Positions 1 to 5,791 of a stretch of DNA of 7,544 bases are shown here, piece by piece. The stretch's first letter is position 1. Each line of letters begins with the position of its first letter. Position numbers and translations under genes: made by a program. Below the pieces are notes generated by a model. That model saw only the letters and a program-made list of their open reading frames with translations. It did no database searches and was not told the DNA's origin. This DNA is from an uncultured Gammaproteobacteria bacterium (GTDB taxonomy: Bacteria > Pseudomonadota > Gammaproteobacteria > Halothiobacillales > Halothiobacillaceae): NCBI GenBank assembly GCA_938004235.1, contig CALKWL010000245.1:1-7544 (forward strand). Direction: 5' to 3'.

Positions 1-2
1 CA

Positions 3-1796
3 GGGGCGACAATTGCCTATGCGTTGTCCGGGGGAAGTATTGAATACAACACTATTGCATCGGTTGACTCTAGCACACAGATTACTGTTTCTAGTCAAAT
101 TGGCAGCGGGGGGATAGATGACGGAACGGCCGTTTATCAAGTAGAGGGAGTGGACGATCTAACAGACGGCTACAGGCTGGCTGCCGCCGTGTCGTCGGGC
201 GCGACCAGCATTTCATTAAGCGTTGTTCCCGGTAAGGTTGTGCCGGGAACGTTTGCTGCCATCAATGCAGGAGGAACGGGTTGTGAGTTAATACCTGTCG
301 CTTCTGTGAGCGGCACGATTATCAACTTTAGATCGGGTTACGCTACCACACTGTCTCATGCGTCAGGCTCGTTCGTTCTGTTCACTGAAGGTTCGGTGCC
401 TGTAGAATGGTTTGGTTTTTCGGAAATCTTCACAGACATTGGGGCGACGATTAACCGGGCGTATGCCAGAACAAAAAACTTAGGGATCGAGATCGTGCTT
501 CCTGTTGGGGTGTATCCAGTTGCCACAGCCATCTCCTTGCAGTCTGACGACCGGGCGCAACTCGTCAATGTCCGTGGGCGAGGAACGCACAACACAGGTG
601 GTGTTTACCCGTGGTTTACCACGTGGAAACGGGGCACTGTGCTGGATGGCAGTTCGTTCTCGGACTCAGTGATTTTCAACGTCAATATGGCTGCTGCAAA
701 GACTGCGGTACACCTGAGAGATTTCTATATTCTTGGAAACAGTGCCCAGGCAGGCCAAACGGGTCTTTCGGTTACGAGCAACATAAAAGGAACTATGTCC
801 AATTTGTACGTCACAAACTGCGGCGGCAAAGGAATCGTACTTTCGGACTGTTACGGTTGTAATGTAGACGGGCTTATGGCGAATCTCAACGGAGATACCG
901 GGATCGAGATGAACGGCTTGAATGCGAATCAGTTCAGTTTCTTGGTATCAAGGGAAAACGGTGGCGACTACGCTGTAGCCTTTCAAGGCGGATGGGGAAA
1001 CAACTTCGGTGAGTTATATATAGAATCGAACCAAAAAGGGGCCTTTACGTGGAACTCAAGCGTGCTGGGAAACAACTTTGGGAACTTTTATGTTGAGAAC
1101 AATAACACGGCAGGGACGGCAGATTACGAATTCCGGCTGGGGGATAACGCCACGGCGGCTGGATCGGCGCGAAACTGTGTTATCGGAACAATGTATTTGA
1201 ATGAGGCAAATACGGCGTTCGGCAGTGCCCGGATAGGGCTGGAAAATGCTGATGGGGTTTCCCTGGGGTTTTACCATGTCATCACCGAAAAGGTTTTTGA
1301 GTTCAGCGGCAGCGGTGCCCCGTGCCGCCCCGTGTCTTTTGTGAACTGCTACTCGCTGAACAGTACCATAGACTTGTCTGGTGGTATCGCATCCGATAGC
1401 GGAGCGATTCTATTTGTCAATTGTGGCGGGTTGCCTGCTGCGATAACGCTGCCCGATACCATACGGGTGGATGTTGTTGGCGGTGATCGCCGCTGGCGGC
1501 CATTGATCAACAACGCGCACTTGACCGCCAGCGGAACCCTGAAGGCTTGTCAAACATTTGTCACGGTGAACGCGACAAGTGGAGCCGTGACCGTGACGGT
1601 GCCAGACTTGAACTCAAATCCTAGTGGGCGAGAGCAGGAAATCACCATCATCAAGACAGACGGTACAGGAAACGCCGTGACCGTGGCGGGAAATGTTCAC
1701 GGTTTCTTCTTGGGGAACTTTAACTTAACTACACAGGGTCAGGTTGCACGCATAAGGCATGACAGCAATTTATCAACGTGGCACAGGTTGCAGTAA
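3..1796 (+). CDS. Tail spike / pectate-lyase-fold phage protein, 5'-truncated by the window
   Basis: A likely receptor-binding or polysaccharide-binding tail protein at the virion tip. The frame is open back to the window edge, with GATIAYAL preceding the TTG at 24, so the real start lies outside and about 597 residues are visible. The first ~135 residues are Gly/Ser/Thr/Val-rich β-type sequence. Next comes a segment like the N-terminus of Pectate_lyase_3-type tail spikes (VEWFGF, then DIGATINRAY, then VLPVGVYPV). A long stretch of short β-strand/turn repeats rich in Asn and Gly follows (GNNFGELYIESN, GNNFGNFYVENN), as expected of a right-handed parallel β-helix. The last ~90 residues (from about LTASGTLKAC) look like a separate β C-terminal domain ending in STWHRLQ. 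I see no clear catalytic motif, so enzymatic depolymerase activity is not shown. It converges on the minus-strand operon across a palindromic terminator. The fold call is fairly sure; the ligand is unknown. Confidence 0.75.
   Translation, partial: GATIAYALSGGSIEYNTIASVDSSTQITVSSQIGSGGIDDGTAVYQVEGVDDLTDGYRLAAAVSSGATSISLSVVPGKVVPGTFAAINAGGTGCELIPVASVSGTIINFRSGYATTLSHASGSFVLFTEGSVPVEWFGFSEIFTDIGATINRAYARTKNLGIEIVLPVGVYPVATAISLQSDDRAQLVNVRGRGTHNTGGVYPWFTTWKRGTVLDGSSFSDSVIFNVNMAAAKTAVHLRDFYILGNSAQAGQTGLSVTSNIKGTMSNLYVTNCGGKGIVLSDCYGCNVDGLMANLNGDTGIEMNGLNANQFSFLVSRENGGDYAVAFQGGWGNNFGELYIESNQKGAFTWNSSVLGNNFGNFYVENNNTAGTADYEFRLGDNATAAGSARNCVIGTMYLNEANTAFGSARIGLENADGVSLGFYHVITEKVFEFSGSGAPCRPVSFVNCYSLNSTIDLSGGIASDSGAILFVNCGGLPAAITLPDTIRVDVVGGDRRWRPLINNAHLTASGTLKACQTFVTVNATSGAVTVTVPDLNSNPSGREQEITIIKTDGTGNAVTVAGNVHGFFLGNFNLTTQGQVARIRHDSNLSTWHRLQ
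125..134. repeat. Iterated palindrome AACGGCCGTT, copy 1
   Basis: Exact copy inside the tail spike gene on the + strand, where it encodes Thr-Ala-Val. Confidence 0.85.
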
Positions 1797-1826
1797 CAAA
1801 AAGCCCCCAATTGGGGGCTTTTTGTT
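1795..1826. terminator. Perfect 32-bp palindrome, probable bidirectional intrinsic terminator
   Basis: The sequence is an uninterrupted inverted repeat: an A-run, GCCCCC, AATT, GGGGGC, then a T-run. It starts inside the TAA stop of the spike gene and ends 12 bp before the stop of the dam-like gene. On either strand it gives a GC stem followed by five T, the form of a Rho-independent terminator. One element can therefore end both convergent transcripts. Confidence 0.85.
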
Positions 1827-1838
1827 CAAGGGTACTTC

Positions 1839-2759
1839 TCAAGTAATTGCCTCTATAATTGCACTCATTACCATTTGTTGCCCAGCCCCGCGCCTCTTGT
1901 CGTGCTGTAGCGCAACGGCCGTTCGCGGGCAGATATACAGTCTCTCTTCACGTGGCTTGCCGTTTGTGCCCGCCTGGTAGGTGTGGTGCGTCCATCCCGC
2001 CCCCAGCAGCGCATCATACAATTCGCAGGGATAATGCGACACCAGCCGCATAGCGGCTGTGGTACGTTTGAGCGCGTCAAGTAATGCCATGTGTTCCCCC
2101 TCGCCCATCATCTCCACCCCGTACAGTGGAGCGTCACTATTGCGCCCCCGCTGCTTACGCAGATATGGGGGATCGCAGTACAGCAGGTTCCCCGGCCGAT
2201 CAAAGGCATTGATAACGGTTACGGCTTCGCATTGACAGGGAACATCCCAAGTGCGAATTTCATTCACCAGTTCCCAAAGGCGGTCAACTTTAGATGGGAA
2301 AAGTTTGCTTGGCGAGGTTTTTCCACCGCCACGCACCTCATTGGCGTGATACTGTGAAGCGCGGGCGAACCCCTCTTGCCCCGTTGTGAACGGGTAACGC
2401 GCCATACGCAGAATCACGAATGTTGCCCATGCCCGCTCAACGGCCGTTTTGCTCATATCGTGCCAAGTAGCCAGTGCTTGGCGCAAGCTCTCTTCGCTGT
2501 ACAGCGTGAAGGTTAACATCCGCTGAAGTTCTGATGCGGATTCCAGATCGCGGAGTTGGGCGAAGAGGTTGGTCATGTCGCCGTTCATGTCGTTGTAGAC
2601 CTTCAACGGCCGTTTGCCAATGGCAAGCAGCAGGTTGGCGGCACCGCCATACACCTCGATGATACCGGTGGCTTTTTTAGGTACATTGGGGAGTATCTCT
2701 GGCATATGCGTGGCCTTTCCCCCCGGATAATCACATAATGTTTTGCGGAAATTAGTCAT
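1839..2759 (-). CDS. DNA adenine-N6 methyltransferase, Dam / D12 class
   Basis: A 306-aa protein predicted to transfer methyl from S-adenosylmethionine to adenine N6 in DNA. An N-terminal YPGGK (residues 11-15) corresponds to the conserved YxGGK of the D12 class. IEVYGGAANLLL (34-45) fits the SAM-binding motif I region, YNDMN (55-59) follows, and the catalytic motif IV is DPPY at 196-199. Length is close to the ~270-300 aa usual for phage and bacterial Dam-like enzymes. The ATG lies 2 nt after the TAA of the upstream MmcB-like gene, with AGGAC a few bases before it, so translation is probably coupled. It is the last gene of the minus-strand operon. Target sequence (GATC or other) cannot be read from the protein. 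No paired restriction gene is adjacent. Two copies of AACGGCCGTT lie in its middle and a third near its 3' end. Confidence 0.9.
   Translation of the reverse strand: MTNFRKTLCDYPGGKATHMPEILPNVPKKATGIIEVYGGAANLLLAIGKRPLKVYNDMNGDMTNLFAQLRDLESASELQRMLTFTLYSEESLRQALATWHDMSKTAVERAWATFVILRMARYPFTTGQEGFARASQYHANEVRGGGKTSPSKLFPSKVDRLWELVNEIRTWDVPCQCEAVTVINAFDRPGNLLYCDPPYLRKQRGRNSDAPLYGVEMMGEGEHMALLDALKRTTAAMRLVSHYPCELYDALLGAGWTHHTYQAGTNGKPREERLYICPRTAVALQHDKRRGAGQQMVMSAIIEAIT
1914..1923. repeat. Iterated palindrome AACGGCCGTT, copy 2
   Basis: Exact copy near the 3' end of the dam-like gene, encoding Thr-Ala-Val (RTAVALQ). Confidence 0.85.
2439..2448. repeat. Iterated palindrome AACGGCCGTT, copy 3
   Basis: Exact copy within the dam-like gene, encoding Thr-Ala-Val (SKTAVER). 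Confidence 0.85.
2605..2614. repeat. Iterated palindrome AACGGCCGTT, copy 4
   Basis: Exact copy within the dam-like gene but in another reading frame, encoding Lys-Arg-Pro-Leu (GKRPLK). Confidence 0.85.
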
Positions 2760-2761
2760 GT

Positions 2762-3241
2762 TTAGTCCTGCACATACTGCTGTAAATAAGCCTTTTTGAG
2801 TTTATAAGACAACCATGTAACCATACTTCTTTTGTCGCGGTTGTGTATTTTTTCGCCGTGAATGCGTGGGGCAACCTTTATAACATTCACAGCGTAAGGA
2901 AAAGTGAACCCCGTTTTTTCTACAACGATCAGACCTGCATATGGCGGCACGTCGTTTTCGTCTAACGAAAATCCATGAATTGCGTACCAGAAATAGTTTG
3001 GGACTTTACACATCTCAGGGCAAGAAAGACACCAATGCTTACGCTCCTTCTTTGCGTCGGCGAGAAAGTCAGAGCGGGTAATTTTTATCTCAAATTCATG
3101 CACTAAATCCGCTGCTGTGACGGCGAGTAAGTCCGCCTCCCATGACGGGTACATTCCGTTAATATTTGGTAGCGCAACTTTGTGCTGTTTAATATCTAAG
3201 GCCCAGCGCATTAGCACACCTTGCATGGTTTGCTCATTCAT
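2762..3241 (-). CDS. MmcB-like PD-(D/E)xK nuclease-fold protein
   Basis: A 159-aa protein that looks like a small restriction-endonuclease-fold nuclease. SWEADLLAVT (33-42) followed by HEFEIKITRSDFLAD (48-62) gives D37 and E51-x-K53, the spacing of a PD-(D/E)xK core. The KKERKHW and PNYFWYAIHG segments and the later VPPYAGLIVV resemble the MmcB/DUF-type DNA repair proteins common in phages and α-proteobacteria, as I recall the family. I chose the ATG at 3241, not an upstream in-frame start at 3271, because GGAAG precedes it by about 7 nt and it overlaps the upstream methyltransferase stop by 8 nt (ATGAATGA). C71, C74 and C78 might bind a metal. Substrate and partner are unknown; it could be a repair nuclease or a nuclease acting with the neighbouring methyltransferases. 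Confidence 0.6.
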   Translation of the reverse strand: MNEQTMQGVLMRWALDIKQHKVALPNINGMYPSWEADLLAVTAADLVHEFEIKITRSDFLADAKKERKHWCLSCPEMCKVPNYFWYAIHGFSLDENDVPPYAGLIVVEKTGFTFPYAVNVIKVAPRIHGEKIHNRDKRSMVTWLSYKLKKAYLQQYVQD

Positions 3242-4100
3242 AGTTATCTTCCAGTGAAGAGAACAGCCCAAAGTTAAGCGCGGTATTCACCACTCCTGTG
3301 GCGCACGCCATGCTTGTCCCATCGTAAGCAGCGAGAATGCGATTTATCCACTTTGTCGCAGGCGTGTAGTGTTTCTCCATCTCTTCGCAGCCCCAAAAAT
3401 TGCGTCCTTTTTGAATGCACGCTACGGCAGTCGCCCCGCTGCCGAAAGTGAAGTCCACAACCAGATCGTTTGGTCTTGTGTAAAGCTCAAGCAGTCTCGC
3501 TATCAGCCTAACCGGTTTCTGAAACGAGTGTATACGGTCAGGACTGTCGTTGTTGACCACATCAAACTCAAGCACGGTGGTCGGATTCCTAAAGTTACTC
3601 TTGCCTTTGTACGTAGTTGGCCGATCTTCGCCACCGTAAATTGCACTTCGCGGGGCTTTGCGGTGCGCCCTCGCCGACTTGGTAGGCGAATAGGTCGGGA
3701 CGGGGTTGTAAAACCCATTCTTTGAGGCCGAGAATATTAGCACCCACTCATGCCTTAATAACGGTCTTTTGGCCGCGTTTAGGAATCCAGTGGATTTGTT
3801 CTTGATCCAGGGCATATCATACCTATACCAGTTTGGACGACTGTTGTAAACATCAAATGTAAAAGTGCCAGACGCAAACACGGCAACAACCCCGCTTGGT
3901 GAAAGAACGTGATCGGCGGCCATCCAGAAATCGTCAAGGTTTTGTCGGGCATCCCACTCCGCATCAGTTATGCCATAATTCAGGTCGGCAATTACCAATT
4001 GTGCCGACTGCGGCGCAACTTCTAAGTATCGTTCCTCAAATCTAGCGTTGTGTAAATCTATCACTCGCTTCAGCCGCCGTCCTCGGTCGGCTGTAAGCAT
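3234..4100 (-). CDS. β-class DNA methyltransferase (N6-adenine or N4-cytosine) with variant motif IV
   Basis: A 288-aa SAM-dependent DNA methyltransferase in the β order, with the catalytic motif before the SAM motif. VIADLNYGITDAEWD (36-50) matches the usual 'TDPPYGTT..KWD' stretch of phage enzymes, but the catalytic tetrapeptide is DLNY (39-42), not DPPY. HSFQKPVRLIARLLELY (191-207) is the motif X helix, and LVVDFTFGSGATAVA (213-227) is motif I, where D-P-F-x-G-S-G-T-T is usual. WGCEEMEKHY (236-245) follows as motif II. The start is uncertain. The ATG at 4100 lies 2 nt after the TAA of the 71-aa gene but has no good ribosome binding site and sits inside a hairpin. A GTG at codon 13 (4062-4064), just past the hairpin and next to VIDLHNARF where homology to the family should begin, is a fair alternative. 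Activity with DLNY is not certain. Confidence 0.75.
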   Translation of the reverse strand: MLTADRGRRLKRVIDLHNARFEERYLEVAPQSAQLVIADLNYGITDAEWDARQNLDDFWMAADHVLSPSGVVAVFASGTFTFDVYNSRPNWYRYDMPWIKNKSTGFLNAAKRPLLRHEWVLIFSASKNGFYNPVPTYSPTKSARAHRKAPRSAIYGGEDRPTTYKGKSNFRNPTTVLEFDVVNNDSPDRIHSFQKPVRLIARLLELYTRPNDLVVDFTFGSGATAVACIQKGRNFWGCEEMEKHYTPATKWINRILAAYDGTSMACATGVVNTALNFGLFSSLEDNYE

Positions 4101-4132
4101 AGTTAGGGCGCGATGCCCTTCTTGAGTTCCAA
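4067..4132 (-). repeat. attC-like composite element, copy B (hairpin + GTTAGGGCG + GAGTTCCAA)
   Basis: On the + strand an imperfect stem is formed by GCTTCAGCCGCC (4067-4078) and GGTCGGCTGTAAGC (4085-4098). Twelve base pairs form if two T residues bulge out, with the hexamer GTCCTC as loop. Three bases later GTTAGGGCG (4102-4110) follows, then GAGTTCCAA (4124-4132). The TAA stop of the 71-aa gene lies within CCCTAAC (minus strand), and the ATG of the 288-aa methyltransferase lies between that box and the stem. A 7-bp core box next to a stem with extrahelical bases, overlapping the stop of a cassette ORF, is attC-like. The second core box, expected just outside the far arm, is poor (CTATCAC). 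Confidence 0.45.
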
Positions 4133-4318
4133 CTCGTATTCCTGTTCACGTTGCTCTAAAATCGCCAAACATTCCATACAGGTTACATCTGACGGATCGT
4201 TGCTGGCGTGGAGCCAGCCAGAACCACACAATGCCAGCCATGTATCGGCATTGCCGTAATGAACCGTTTCTCCAACCGGGAATTCCAGTTTTTTTACTAG
4301 CGTCACTGTTGTTTTCAT
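4103..4318 (-). CDS. Small putative zinc-binding protein, 71 aa
   Basis: H20, C31, C47 and C50 (spacing H-x10-C-x15-C-x2-C) could form one zinc site; H37 is an alternative ligand. The pattern of His, 'ALCG', then 'DVTCMECLAIL' followed by a charged C-terminal helix is seen in many short uncharacterised phage proteins. The N-terminus (MKTTVTLVKKLEF) is likely a β-strand. The ATG overlaps the stop of the 85-aa gene as ATGA, with GGAAG about 8 nt upstream. The stop falls within the GCCCTAAC box of repeat copy B. Function is unknown; a nucleic-acid or protein-interaction role would be typical of such a module but is not shown. Confidence 0.6.
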   Translation of the reverse strand: MKTTVTLVKKLEFPVGETVHYGNADTWLALCGSGWLHASNDPSDVTCMECLAILEQREQEYELELKKGIAP

Positions 4319-4572
4319 GTGCTTCTTCCTGCCACTGAATCGCTTGAATCGCTCAAATAAACCGTCACTCCGTAATCAAAAATGACAGCCAGTAATACAT
4401 CGCTGGTACTGTGGCGACCTATAAACTCGCTTGCCCTATCATCGGTCATTTCAAATCCGCTGAGACTATGCTTCCTTGTCCGCCACGTAACGCCATGTCG
4501 CGGTTCAATTTCTTGAAACAAACGACGCAATGAATCATCATTTTGTCGTAAATCGTAGATTTTTTCTTCCAT
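4315..4572 (-). CDS. Hypothetical protein, 85 aa
   Basis: I do not recognise this protein. The N-terminal ~25 residues are charged and probably helical (MEEKIYDLRQNDDSLRRLF). The middle is basic around WRTRKH (30-35), and VLLAVIFDYGVTVYLSDSSD (59-78) should form two β-strands. No signal peptide, membrane helix or metal site is evident. It overlaps the 71-aa gene by ATGA and probably shares expression with it. No convincing Shine-Dalgarno precedes the ATG (AACGGGCGACGATG). It is the first gene after the only gap in the operon and, with the 71-aa gene, is bracketed by the two attC-like repeats. Confidence 0.5.
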   Translation of the reverse strand: MEEKIYDLRQNDDSLRRLFQEIEPRHGVTWRTRKHSLSGFEMTDDRASEFIGRHSTSDVLLAVIFDYGVTVYLSDSSDSVAGRST

Positions 4573-4587
4573 CGTCGCCCGTTCTTT

Positions 4588-4657
4588 GCTTAAGTGGTGT
4601 GGCCGTCTTTCGCCACGTCCGCTTAAAGCTGATGTTAGGGCGGCGGCCGAGTTCCAA
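4588..4657 (-). repeat. attC-like composite element, copy A (hairpin + GTTAGGGCG + GAGTTCCAA)
   Basis: On the + strand, GCTTAAGTGGTGTGGC (4588-4603) pairs with GCCACGTCCGCTTAAAGC (4612-4629) across an 8-nt loop. The pairing uses two G·T wobbles and two bulged bases; on the minus strand those wobbles become C/A mismatches, so the + strand folds better. Four bases later GTTAGGGCG (4634-4642) follows, then GAGTTCCAA (4649-4657). Order and orientation match copy B at 4067-4132; only the last spacer differs (6 versus 13 nt). In the minus direction the sequence CCCTAACATCAGC, then TTTAAGCGGACG, resembles the R''-L'' half of integron attC sites. The opposite core box is degenerate (CCCGTTC). Confidence 0.45.
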
Positions 4658-4691
4658 TTGCCAGAGCCTCACCCTGCCGCCGCCCTAACAT
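4632..4691. repeat. Perfect 16-bp inverted repeat around a 28-bp spacer, with an 18-codon mini-ORF
   Basis: ATGTTAGGGCGGCGGC (4632-4647) is repeated exactly inverted at 4676-4691. In the minus-strand transcript this would form a very GC-rich stem. The element also contains a short minus-strand ORF, ATG at 4691 to TAA at 4635 (MLGRRQGEALAIGTRPPP), which begins 3 nt after the nucleotidyltransferase stop. I see no ribosome binding site that would support it as a real gene, so I list it as part of the repeat. Confidence 0.6.
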
Positions 4692-4694
4692 GTG

Positions 4695-5303
4695 TTAGTT
4701 CCTGAAAGTTACCGCCAATGCGTTAGCGGTATCATCCGTTCTGTGTTTGGGGAGAATGTAACCAACCCCAGCCTCATTGAAATAGTCCTCTTCTTCGTAG
4801 CACGGCACCACGCGGCCATCACGCCACAGTTTCCCGCCAACGTGGTGCATGTTGCGAGGAAGCACACCGCCTTCGTCCTGCTGGCTGAACATCGTTTTAC
4901 TGAACAGTGCGTTGCCTGTTCGCAGCAGCAGCAGATCGCCCCATGCGCCACCGTCCAAGGTGGTGAATATATTGACAGAAACGGCCGTTTTCCCAACCTT
5001 CATGGTGAAGTACCGCGCCAACTTCCCCCAGCTACTTCCTTTTTGGATGTGCCGGCCGTTCGCAAGTTCATCCAAGTAGGATAACAGGGTGTTTTCTTCC
5101 TTGACCGCGCCACCAAACAAGTCTGTTTGGGTGACGGCAACGCGAGGGATGGCGACGATCTCCAAATCATTCACCGTCTCTTTGCCGCGCCGCCAGCTCC
5201 CTGCGCCGCGAATGCGCTCACAGTAAGGGGAAAATCTTTCTATTAGCTGCAACATGATACGATCTGCGCTTTCAAGAGAGAGAGGTAGTGTACCCTTGCT
5301 CAT
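4695..5303 (-). CDS. Family X (Pol β-like) nucleotidyltransferase domain protein
   Basis: A 202-aa protein with the fold signature of DNA polymerase β-type nucleotidyltransferases. GAGSWRRGKETVNDLEIVAIP (33-53) matches the Pol β 'GSFRRG.ET..DxD' block, giving G34-S36 and the metal ligands D46 and E48. The next strand, KTAVSVNIFTT (105-115), is where family members have 'VDLF' with the third catalytic Asp; here it is N111. AWGDLLLLRTGNALFS (120-135) matches the following 'WG....RTGS..F' segment seen in phage homologs. It lacks the 8-kDa lyase and HhH domains of full Pol β. The ATG overlaps the VRR-NUC stop as ATGA. It could be a template-independent nucleotidyltransferase, a DNA-end-processing enzyme or a catalytically altered relative. 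Confidence 0.7.
   Translation of the reverse strand: MSKGTLPLSLESADRIMLQLIERFSPYCERIRGAGSWRRGKETVNDLEIVAIPRVAVTQTDLFGGAVKEENTLLSYLDELANGRHIQKGSSWGKLARYFTMKVGKTAVSVNIFTTLDGGAWGDLLLLRTGNALFSKTMFSQQDEGGVLPRNMHHVGGKLWRDGRVVPCYEEEDYFNEAGVGYILPKHRTDDTANALAVTFRN
4980..4989. repeat. Iterated palindrome AACGGCCGTT, copy 5
   Basis: Exact copy within the Pol β-like gene, encoding Thr-Ala-Val (GKTAVSV), just before the N111 position. Confidence 0.85.
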
Positions 5304-5791
5304 AGTTCTACGTTTTCCAGAAACAGTGCGACATCTTCCACACTGCGTACAAAAGCAACCTCGTTACCTGTGCTGCTGGCGGCGGCCGCAAAACGCCGCT
5401 GCGACTCACGCACGCGCCCCGTGGCGGTCTTTGTCTCAAGAAAGAGGAAACTGCCGTTTTTGAAGGCCACCAGGTCGGGCACGCCAGAATCTTCCTTGCC
5501 GTAGCCAGCGCATTGCCAAGACACAAAGCGCACGAACCGGGCATTATCTTCGCCCCCAAGCACCGCACCGCCGCTGTTGATTCGCAGCACCAGCCATCCC
5601 GCTGCCACTAGCAGATCGATCACCTGCTGCTGAATGGCCGCTTCGGGCAAGTCGGGCGATGATGTAACGGCCGTTCCTTCCCGATCTTTCTTACCACCAT
5701 AAGGATACAAGTGGCCGATCCCGTTCGCTTCCCATGTGTCACGGTTATGGTTATTTGTTTGCATCAAGTAGGCGTAAATGTCGTTGCTCAT
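5300..5791 (-). CDS. VRR-NUC domain endonuclease
   Basis: A 163-aa protein with a PD-(D/E)xK core of the VRR-NUC type, a family that includes the FAN1 nuclease domain and many single-domain phage enzymes thought to cut structured DNA such as Holliday junctions. The core reads E50 and Q54 (EAAIQQQVIDLL), LVLRINSGG (67-75), SGVPDLVAF (102-110, D106), FLETK (117-121, E119 and K121), then SQRRF (130-134) and EVAFVRSVEDV (144-154). The ~48-residue N-terminus is low in recognisable features. I chose ATG at 5791, which overlaps the PP-loop gene's stop as ATGA, over a TTG three codons upstream. There is no strong Shine-Dalgarno, so translation is probably coupled. It may work in recombination or replication-fork processing. 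Confidence 0.8.
   Translation of the reverse strand: MSNDIYAYLMQTNNHNRDTWEANGIGHLYPYGGKKDREGTAVTSSPDLPEAAIQQQVIDLLVAAGWLVLRINSGGAVLGGEDNARFVRFVSWQCAGYGKEDSGVPDLVAFKNGSFLFLETKTATGRVRESQRRFAAAASSTGNEVAFVRSVEDVALFLENVEL
5666..5675. repeat. Iterated palindrome AACGGCCGTT, copy 6
   Basis: Exact copy in the N-terminal part of the VRR-NUC gene, encoding Thr-Ala-Val (GTAVTSS). Confidence 0.85.

Larger units (their letters stand above)
4573..4694. other. 122-bp structured gap, the only non-coding interval in the minus-strand operon
   Basis: All other junctions from 1839 to 7544 overlap or are 2 nt apart. This gap holds a 16-18 bp imperfect hairpin (4588-4629), a perfect 16-bp inverted repeat (4632-4647 and 4676-4691), and a small inverted repeat CTAAC-ATGT-GTTAG (4685-4698) that runs into the stop of the nucleotidyltransferase gene. 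No T-run follows either stem, so neither is a classical intrinsic terminator, and I could not find a convincing -35/-10 pair for a minus-strand promoter. Confidence 0.7.

Noticed and set aside
24..26. TTG at 24 as the start of the tail spike gene
   Set aside because: The frame stays open to the window edge with similar β-type sequence, and no ribosome binding site is seen, so the gene is better treated as 5'-truncated.
4632..4691. The perfect 16-bp inverted repeat as an intrinsic terminator or as an attC site in itself
   Set aside because: No T-run follows on either strand, and the core boxes are in the wrong order for attC (GTT box first, AAC box last).
4921..4934. CAG/CTG trinucleotide run in the Pol β-like gene, and another at 7463-7473
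   Set aside because: Both simply encode Leu-Leu-Leu-Leu with CTG codons and are too short to be meaningful microsatellites.
4692..5084. Long + strand open frames opposite the Pol β-like and β-class methyltransferase genes (for example 4692-5084 and 3369-3725)
   Set aside because: They are antisense shadows: their translations show no family features, while the minus-strand frames carry clear motifs and tight operon spacing.
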